In this document: piece after piece, positions 56,961 to 64,000 of the stretch
Numbering within the stretch: position 1 is the stretch's first letter
Layout of the letters: each line of letters begins with the position of its first letter
Origin: Arthrinium phaeospermum
Lineage: Eukaryota; Ascomycota; Sordariomycetes; Amphisphaeriales; Apiosporaceae
Length of the DNA: 64,000 nt
Reading direction: 5' to 3'
Assembly (NCBI GenBank): GCA_006503535.1
Contig: QYRS01000009.1
Span: 2,666,001-2,730,000 of the forward strand
Translations under genes and position numbers: made by a program
Notes under the pieces: model-generated
Seen by the model: only the letters and a program-made list of their open reading frames with translations
What the model was told of the DNA's origin: nothing
The model's database searches: none

Positions 56961-57914
56961 GTAATCGGCTTGATGCGCGGAGCATCAGATTGTTGAGAGG
57001 ACATGTGTACACAAATTGATCATGTATGTATATTTGGTCGGCTTAATAGACTTGGATAATTATCATATCGCTTGTCATACGGAAGGGGCTCGACTGATGA
57101 AGATTCATTCACCTTGCCAAATTGTGTGTGACTTAGGTATGTGCAAGGCAATCGCAGGATACTAGATGTGGTTGGGTCACAAACGATTTTATCCCGCTGG
57201 CGACCTGAACGAACGGCCTTGATTGCTGGCCACGTAATCTGTTGCGCTGGTACTGTATACTGTGCTCAACCTGTACCACGATCTAATCATTGGATTCGAT
57301 AGACTCGAAAGCTCCACGAACGGCTCCGCCTAGACAGGAAAGCCGAATCTCACGAAAGATAACGTTTCGCCAGTACGGCAGAGAACGTGTCTTGCAGGAA
57401 ACGTTTCCCTAGTCCCGTGACATGACGACTCCACGATGTCAGCCAGGGAGTGCATGGAAGAAGGTGACGTGGATGGGCGATGAGCTGTCCGTTTCATCCT
57501 CGCCTGATGATGACCAATTTCGGGATTCGTGTGCGGTGTACCTTTATATGCTTAACCTTCTGGTACGACTGGTTGCCTCTCGGGTAAGCCTAGCGATTGG
57601 ACTTCGCGTCGGAAGCTTGGGTGTTCTCCGAGATTTAGGGACAGAATGGGAGAGGACTTGTTTGCTTGCTCGCAAAGCCTTACCAGTACGACATGAACTC
57701 GACTCGGAGCAAACAAAGGGCGGGTTGTGCTACAGAGGGCGATACTGGGTCGTGCGAGGATACGATCTCGGGCTTCCGTCTACTCAAAAAGACGTCGGCT
57801 GCAGCCCATGGAGATGTGAACAGTTCATATTTGCCAGTCTCTATATACCTACATGTATTCGCCCAAAACTTATCAATCCCCTCTTTGCGAAAGACGATAC
57901 CCAAACCATTCAGC
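56961..57914. other. Intergenic gap
   Basis: 950 bases with a long but featureless open frame that runs into the next gene. No motif seen. Confidence 0.4.
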
Positions 57915-58909
57915 ATGTCCTTGACCACGTCCACCTTCACCCGGGACGGGACGGCGTACCCGCTTCCGCCCCAGACCACACCGTTCAGCCCCCAGGCAGA
58001 CCCGTGCGCGTCGACCTCCATCTTCTGCCCTGGATCATCGGCGAGGAAGCATCGCCGCTCGGCAGCCAGGTCTGCACCGTGGGCTTTACGAGTAGCAAGG
58101 ACGGGGCCCCCAACTTCAATTCGCAGAGGAGCGAGTGCTACCCCCCGAGCTTTTTTACCGTCTTTAGAGACGATGCAAGTGAGTCACTGGCAGTGGTGAT
58201 GCAAATGCGTCTCCCCCTTTTCTCGCTTCTATGACGTCCTTTCCTCTCCCATTTGGTTTGATTCTTTCTTCCCCAGGCGATATTCGAGATATTTGTTCGC
58301 TCTACCAGGGAGGGTTTCACATTAGACTGACTCCTCTCGCTCTCCCTTCACACAAAAGACGCCGATCCGGCCTACCCCGAAGACCAGGACATCATCACCC
58401 TCGCCTACCCAGGCAACGCCTGTCCCCAGAATTGGGCGACGGCGTGCAGCTACGACATCACCGTCGCCGCCGCCGACGGCAAGGCCACGACGAGCCGGCA
58501 GGCGTGGTGCTGCGCCTCGGGCTACCAGTGCACGACGGCCTCGGACGACTTTGGTGGGAGCGGCGGTTCTTCCTCCTCCTCCAAGCCGTTCCAGCGGCAG
58601 TGCTACAGCTACCTCAACAGCCAGACCGACGTCTGGGCCTCGTGGGACCCGCCCGCCACCCCCAGCGGGCCGGCGTCCGGCAATAACCCGACGAACGAGT
58701 ACTACACTTGGCCGACTAGCATCACCTGGCAGCCGCCACAGGACCAGTGGACTGTTTTTCACAAGCCGCTGCCGCTGGCGGTCAGTTCCTGGAGTGGTGA
58801 GGAGGAGGGGAAGGGTGGTAAGGAAGGGGAGCCGGCGGCGGCTAGGGTTACGAGGACGGAGGAGGTACGGAAGGGGCCTGCTGTGGCCGAGCCTACGAAG
58901 GGTGTCTAA
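57915..58909 (+). pseudogene. Cys-rich fungal protein gene with one frameshift
   Basis: The frame from ATG 57915 (MSLTTSTFTRDGTAYPLPPQ...ASTSIFC) loses coherence at the three C of 58028-58030. The +1-related frame continues WIIGEEASPLGSQVC and SECYPPSFFTVF to a GTGAGT donor at 58179. Exon 2 (58359-58909) gives YPGNACPQNWATACSYDI, AWCCASGYQC, QCYSYLN and a Ser/Gly/Glu-rich tail. One extra base in that C run restores a continuous Cys-rich protein of about 270 aa, so either the gene is a young pseudogene or the base was lost in assembly. The many cysteines suggest an extracellular protein, yet no signal peptide is visible. Similar N-termini (TFTRDGTAYPLPPQTTPF) occur in unnamed ascomycete proteins. 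The intron is 180 bases and not introner-like. Confidence 0.55.
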
Positions 58910-59384
58910 GTACATAAGTAGGGCTGTGTTTCCACAACGTGGTGCGGGAGGAAAGGGGTGGCGATAGTCAAAGGCTTTTTCTAACATTTGCTTACTTCTA
59001 CTGAATGATTGAATATCGATCCAATGGACTGCAATACGTTATGGACCTTTCAACATGTGGTTTGAAATTTGCTTGAATGTACGCCACCATTGACATGCTC
59101 GGGTTCCCTCTCAAACTCACTTGAACCACGATGAAAGAAACTTTTAACCAGGAACTGTGATCCTGCTCAATGGAATCGTTATTCTGGCGCATCCGTGGAT
59201 CAGCCAAAGCTTACCGTGCTTATTCAACCCGAAAAATCAGAGGCACAAAGAAAATGTTTCGCTCCTCTTTCTCTCCAGTCGCGCATAAACCAAAGTATTA
59301 TAAAAAACTGCCACCCTCGCTACGATCTCAGGTTTCCATCGCCATTCCACATACTTGACTCCATTTACACACACCTGCATCATT
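58910..59384. other. Intergenic gap
   Basis: 475 bases with no supported gene; probably 3' sequence of the Cys-rich gene and the promoter of the next. Confidence 0.4.
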
Positions 59385-59891
59385 ATGATTGAGAATGAAC
59401 AAGACGCCACCATGTCCGAAGAAAAAAGCGCTACAATCCACTATTCTCCCGCGACAAGCCGCGCTCGCTCCGATGCACTGACGAACCAGTCGAGCCAAAC
59501 CACCCGCCCTGAAACCGCAGGCCTGCTGGGAAGCGAGAGGGGCTTCCCTCATACTTCTACTCCAAAGGACTATCGGACTATCGAGACACAGCAAGCCGGC
59601 ATAACCCCAATCTCAGACAACGAGTGGGGCATCTACAGCTCCAATCCTATACAGTACCATGGTCACTGTTGCCTACACTGTTTCGAAGTCGCCGTCTCCT
59701 GCCTCGCGGTCTTGGCTTTCTTCAATATGGCCACGCTGCTTGTATGCGATTGGATGGAGATACGCCACGGCGACTGGCTGTACCCGGCGAGCTTTTGGAT
59801 CCTGGTCGTCCCCACGGTGGCAGTGCCCATTCTGCTGTTGTTGTACGTCCGAGAGAGGTTGCGGGCTGCACGATCGGCTATCTACGACTGA
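59385..59891 (+). CDS. Small membrane protein, function unknown
   Basis: One exon of 168 aa from ATG 59385; a second in-frame ATG at 59412 is possible. The first 95 residues are polar with Ser, Thr, Gln and Glu. Two hydrophobic segments follow: CCLHCFEVAVSCLAVLAFFNMATLLVC and SFWILVVPTVAVPILLLLYV, the second trailed by basic residues (RERLRAARS). The likely topology is a membrane hairpin with both ends on the cytosolic side. No family recognised. Confidence 0.55.
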   Translation: MIENEQDATMSEEKSATIHYSPATSRARSDALTNQSSQTTRPETAGLLGSERGFPHTSTPKDYRTIETQQAGITPISDNEWGIYSSNPIQYHGHCCLHCFEVAVSCLAVLAFFNMATLLVCDWMEIRHGDWLYPASFWILVVPTVAVPILLLLYVRERLRAARSAIYD

Positions 59892-60060
59892 TCAGCTGAG
59901 AGGAAGTCGCTGATCAAGAGTCCGGGTGAAAGGCTGGCATATATTGTTCAAGTAGGTGGATAATCTTGCCCATGTGAGACATCAACCGCGGCACTTTGAA
60001 ATTCTCTATATATTTTCGACGATGTGCAGAATATCTCGATTAACTACTGGATAGCGGCCC

Positions 60061-61834
60061 CTATAGTATTACGGCTAGTCGTGTTGCCGCCGACCAAAGC
60101 CTCCGCCACGACCGGACACATGAGAATCTGCGGCGAAGCATACCGCCGCCCCTCCTCGTCGCCCATCCTCTGCAGCCCTGGACACACCACGATCTTCTCA
60201 CCATGATTCCTGCTACCACCCCACCCTCACCCTCACCATCGCCACCACCCCCCTTGCTGTGCTTCGTCGTAATAGTAGTAGAAACCACCCGCTTCTTCCC
60301 GTCCGAGTAAGCGAACCCGTACTCGGCCGGCTGCGAGAACAAGAGGTAGCCGAACGTGGCGCACTCCACCAGCGTCTCCCGCAGGTCGTTCTCCTGCTCG
60401 TACCGCGCCAGCGTGTCCGACTCGCCGTCGTCGTCGTCTTGGTCTCCGGCGACGGCGATAAAGGGAGCCAGGAACCGGTTGAGTTCCTCGGCCAGCCGCT
60501 GCGCTTGCTGCGTGCTGATGTCCTCCGAGGGCGATAGGGGGCTGATGGCGCGGCGGTCGGTGGAGCGGCGGTTGGTGTGGCGGAGGAGGTAGACGGAGAG
60601 TTGGCGCCATTTGGTCAGGGCGGTGTGGAAGACTGGCGGCAGATTGGATATGATTAGTTAAGTGTTCAATCAGTAATAGGTTATCGGGTGCCTTACCGTC
60701 CAACTTCCCGCGTTGCTGACCGGGTTCGGGATCCGACTCGCTCAGGTGTCGTGCAAACGCGGCCACGAAGGGCGGCAGCATGGAGATCGACGAGCTGGAA
60801 CGCAGCGCGGTGCTGCCGAACGCGACGCTCATGATGACGTGGCGCAGCGTCTGGAACCGTGTGCCGGGGTCGAGGGCGAGGTGGCTCAGGTGCCTCGCCA
60901 AAGACTGCTGTGCGTTACCATCCCCTTGACTGATCGTGCTGTCGATGCCGAGCTTGACCAAGACCAGCGCCAGATCTTCCGGGTTGACAGCACCATCTGG
61001 TACGGGCTGCGTGTGATAGTGCTCGGCCACGTGCCGCTGGATAGAACGGTCGAGGGATCGGAGCTCGGACACGAGCTCGCGGTCCGGTTTCACGTCCATC
61101 AGGAACTGGTCCGGTGGGAGGAGTTCGCGGTTGGAGGGGGCGACGATGGGTGCGAGCTTCTCCTGGGTGTCGTTTTTCACGGGGTAGTAGGATGCTGACT
61201 GAGGCGGCTCCCATTGCCGCTTCCGTCTTAAGAGTATCCATGCTGCCACAGCGCCGAGGAGCACGCCGGCTATTAGACACCCGATCGCGATTCCGGCAAT
61301 GGCTCCGGCGGCTAGCCCGGAACTCTCGAGGACGGCCGGGCTGGTGGCTGCGGGGCCGCTGGTGGTAGTCGTGGTGCTTGTTGGTGTGGTTACGAATTCC
61401 GATGGTGTTAGTGAGGTGGACATGCTGGACGACGAATCTGTCGTCGCGGATGTGGTCGTCATTGTGTCGTCTGTGACAGTACTAGTACTTCCCGTGGGTA
61501 GATAGACTCCGGGTATGGTGCTGTCATCTGTAATATCCGATGTTGCTGTTGCTGTCACTCCATCGACCGGCGATGGGAAATATTCCTCCCACGAAGGCAC
61601 GGTGCCAACGGTTCGCATGACCTGTTCCGATAAGAGTTCGTTCCCGACAAAGACGCTCATGACCACCTCCACAATCGACGCGCTCTCCCCCGGCAGCATC
61701 ACCGTCGTGGTACCGAATGCATAAGACCGATCCATGATCATTCCCCCGGGTAATGGTTCAATCAAAACCTGGTTGGTTGTTTGCCCGCAAATGAAACTCC
61801 GGGAAAAAGAGAGCGTTGCACTCGGCTAGACGGT
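60061..61834 (-). CDS. Membrane-anchored protein with Ser/Thr-rich stalk, 5' end unresolved
   Basis: Two exons (up to 60697, and 60632-60061) join in phase 1 over a 64-base intron. The open frame reaches back to about 61825 (SATLSFSRSFICGQTTNQVL), but its first ATG is at 61741, so an upstream start exon is likely. A two-codon exon ATG-CAG at 61989-61984 with a GTAACG donor would fit in phase. After about 85 residues comes a Thr/Ser-rich stalk (STSTVTDDTMTTTSATTDSS), one transmembrane helix (AGAIAGIAIGCLIAGVLLGA) and basic RRKRQW. A cytoplasmic helical domain with VSELRSLDRSIQRHV, HVIMSVAFGS and LRETLVECATFGYLLF follows. The topology resembles a cell-surface sensor. The C-terminal 50 residues are Arg/Gly/Trp-rich and low in conservation signals. 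Confidence 0.62.
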
Positions 61835-64000
61835 GTGATGCATGCTGCTGCTGCCGCTGCGTTGGCGTGATGTGCTGTTATATGACGAGTAGCAAGGGAT
61901 CGATACAGATTCAAGGTGAAGAAACCAGGAGCTATCCCTTTCTTTCCAAATTTCGAGACCGCGAGGAATCCGGCGGTCGTTACCTGCATGGGTGTCACAT
62001 CCTGCGAAGCAAGGCGCAGCAGCAGCAGCAGCTGTCATCTTGTATTGCCAACACCCGTTTCGCCCCTGGCGGATATATACAGATACATAACATGGGTGGC
62101 ACTCCTTCCTGTTGGCTACGCCTGGCTGACCGTTGATAGGGAGCCGTACCTTGGCTGCTAAAAATCCTCATCCACTTTGGTATACATACTCTTTCTCAGA
62201 GCTACAGCAGAAGCCCGCAGATCATGTGAATACGTCCAACCAAAATATTGTTGCACTGGAGTTAAAGTCTTGGGGTGCATGCCAATATCAATTCAATTAT
62301 GCCGCCTGTACCGCGGGAAATCAGGGAGCGAGTGTTCAATATGGGCTTGGCGGCGCAGCATTCCCAAGATGAGGAGTCGGGTTGGTTCTCGGCTTGGTAA
62401 CCAACTGCATATCGGGTTGGTACAGCCCGCTTCTAAATATGGAATGCCGTTGTGGTTGTTGGTGCAAGGGATGTGATCCTTCGGTCTGTGATTGGCTGTC
62501 GTGAGCAGGGGTGGTTCGAGGAAGAGGAGAGGGGGTCGCATTTCCCAAAGCTCATGGTTTAGCAGTAAGGGATGACGTTCACAAGCAGGTACGCTGAGAT
62601 CGCATAATTGCCAGTCGCAAACCGTTGCACGTTTGCTTCATGAATCAACAAGAGTTTGGCGTCATTTCTGGTCCAGTATGGTATGTCGTTGGCCATTGTG
62701 AAACATATAATGCGTCCGGGAAAGGGAAAATGGTGTGCGTGTGGGGGCTATAGGGGGTTTGGGCCAATCAGGAATTTAACAGGTATCAGCAGATCCACCC
62801 CGCTGTCCAGCCCTGTGGGTGTCCACGCAGCTAGCATTGTGACAGTTCATCGGCCGGTAATGTGGTGCAACTCTTCCAGCTCGGGCCGAAACCGAAGGAG
62901 TAGGAGCTGTCATATGGGGGAGCCTGCATGCATACCATGAATCCTGCGCGGGGGGATTGTGGTATGAGTTAGGCTGTACAGTGTTTTTGGCCTACTGTGC
63001 TCGAAAACGGATGGAGTCTTGGGGGCTGAACCGACAGCTGTATCTCGGGTTGCCAAACATATGGGCCGCCCCCCTTTTCTATCTCCCCGGATTCGGCGGA
63101 CGGTTCCGGCTCCTCAAGGGATCGGCAAACATACATACAAACGGACACAAGTACTGGCGCAAGTTTCCCTTTTGGACAATCATCTTCCGCCTTCGTTCCA
63201 ATGCCATGCCAGCCCGGCAGATACCAAGGACACATACAGAAAAGGCTGATCTCGAATACAAGGACTAGCCCCCAAGACTCTACACCCAATATGCACCCGG
63301 GAAACCTTGGTACGAATCGAAAAAAAAGAAAGAAGAAAGAACACCCAATATGCTTCAGAATATCAAGCCAGCCATGGCCGACTGAAGAGCTCGATGTCGA
63401 GCCCATGGTTGAAATATGAGCCTGGTCAGGCAGAGTGGTCAGCCTGGCCGTAGTTTGGGCTCCCAAGAACGAAGGCTTGTCGATCATCCGCTCCGACGCG
63501 GCGTGCCCCTATTGTCAGGGCCAGGTGGAGGGCCGCGTCTCGACCTCGTCAAGCCGGAAAATTTGGACAATGGCATTGATGGCCATTATATCTCATGGAC
63601 CACCGTGAAATCATTGTCTCGCAGCCGGTTTCTGATATATCTTGTCCGAGGACGGGGTGGCCGAGGAGAAAAGCCATTGCCCGGCAACAAGTGATCTCAG
63701 CTCAGCGCCAAGATGGGCGCGGGGTGCCCGGCTAGGCTCATAGCCATTGTTGAGCCTCAAGCTGTGGGTGGCGGTAGGACGCAGATAGGGTGTAGTGGCG
63801 TCGCCGTGGCGGCTGGGGCCTCCACTGAGCTGCCGGAGGAGCGAATAGGTTCAGAAAGACGATCTAGAACTGATCAGCTTGGGCGTTGCCCGAGTTAAAT
63901 GTAATTTCCACTAGAGAAAGCAGGCTGTTGGAGGAGTCCGGCGGTTGGCTGAGCTAGTCGACGCCCACGTCGATAGTGCTCGATGATAATCAGCAAACAT
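61835..64000. other. Right flank without a supported gene
   Basis: Short ORFs only, none with a recognised motif. It contains the tailed insert at 63295-63340 and A/C-rich stretches. A possible start exon of the preceding membrane protein may lie at 61984-61989. Confidence 0.45.
63295..63340 (+). mobile_element. Short poly(A/G)-tailed insert with 13-base target-site duplication
   Basis: ACCCGGGAAACCTTGGTACG continues AATCG and an A/G tail, flanked by perfect copies of ACACCCAATATGC at 63282-63294 and 63341-63353. The core CCTTGGTAYGAATCG plus tail is the same as in the insert at 29889-29941, while the target duplications are unrelated, so these are independent insertions of one family. Confidence 0.72.

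Noticed and set aside
1..64000. CRISPR array, rRNA genes, intact transposase or polyketide/NRPS cluster
   Set aside because: Looked for and not found: no regularly spaced repeats, no rRNA-like sequence, no transposase or megasynthase motifs in any frame.

Overview
The window is nuclear DNA of a filamentous ascomycete (Pezizomycotina). Genes are split by short introns, mostly 57-90 bases, with GTRNGY-type donors and CTRAC-like branch sites. There are two HET-domain allorecognition-type genes, both tRNA genes carry introns, and the gene set is typical of that group (RAD5, LSM3, a PIG-L enzyme, an LDB19/Art1-type arrestin, an NDUFAF6-type protein, a DUF7719-type protein, a Dal5-type permease). 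Class-level placement (Sordariomycetes or a relative) is only a guess. All exon boundaries were worked out by hand from splice signals plus reading frame; most start codons are the first in-frame ATG.

Layout. 1-1704 has no supported gene but holds a diverged direct repeat. 1.7-9.0 kb is an accessory block: a protein kinase-like gene with six exons, then two divergently transcribed HET-domain genes. 9.6-14.9 kb holds a small single-pass membrane protein, a low-complexity Pro/Gly/Ser-rich protein and a DUF7719-type membrane protein, separated by long gaps. 16.3-24.1 kb is mostly housekeeping: PIG-L deacetylase, a large mitochondrial protein divergent from LSM3, and an ACS-family MFS permease. 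25.5-27.9 kb is an unrecognised multi-exon membrane protein. 29.1-32.8 kb holds two paralogous F-box-like/ankyrin-type genes in tandem; one is intact and the other has two frameshifts. 33.7-37.8 kb holds a short-chain dehydrogenase and an arrestin-related adaptor. 37.8-44.6 kb is gene-poor apart from tRNA-Arg(UCU). 44.6-50.3 kb holds an NDUFAF6-like gene divergent from RAD5, then tRNA-Leu(CAA). 50.9-61.8 kb holds a protein with two tandem Zn2Cys6-type motifs, a secreted SRPBCC-fold protein, a secreted M28 aminopeptidase, a frameshifted Cys-rich gene and two membrane proteins. The last 2 kb hold no supported gene.

The most notable signal is a family of introner-like elements. Three sequences of 168-195 bases share their 5' part, an internal block and their 3' end, begin GTA and end TAG, and at least one carries terminal inverted repeats. 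Two are precise spliceosomal introns (51627-51794 in the double-zinc gene; 31510-31704, minus strand, in the broken ankyrin gene). One lies between genes at 24551-24724. A second, independent signal is a very short insert (core CCTTGGTAYGAATCG followed by an A/G-rich tail) flanked by 13- and 17-base target-site duplications at 63.3 and 29.9 kb, which looks like 5'-truncated retroposition. A related tail sits inside the introner copy at 31.6 kb.

Three reading-frame breaks (two in the second ankyrin gene, one in the Cys-rich gene) are each explained by one missing base in a C or G run of 3-4. They could be real pseudogene lesions or homopolymer errors in the assembly, and both readings are kept open.
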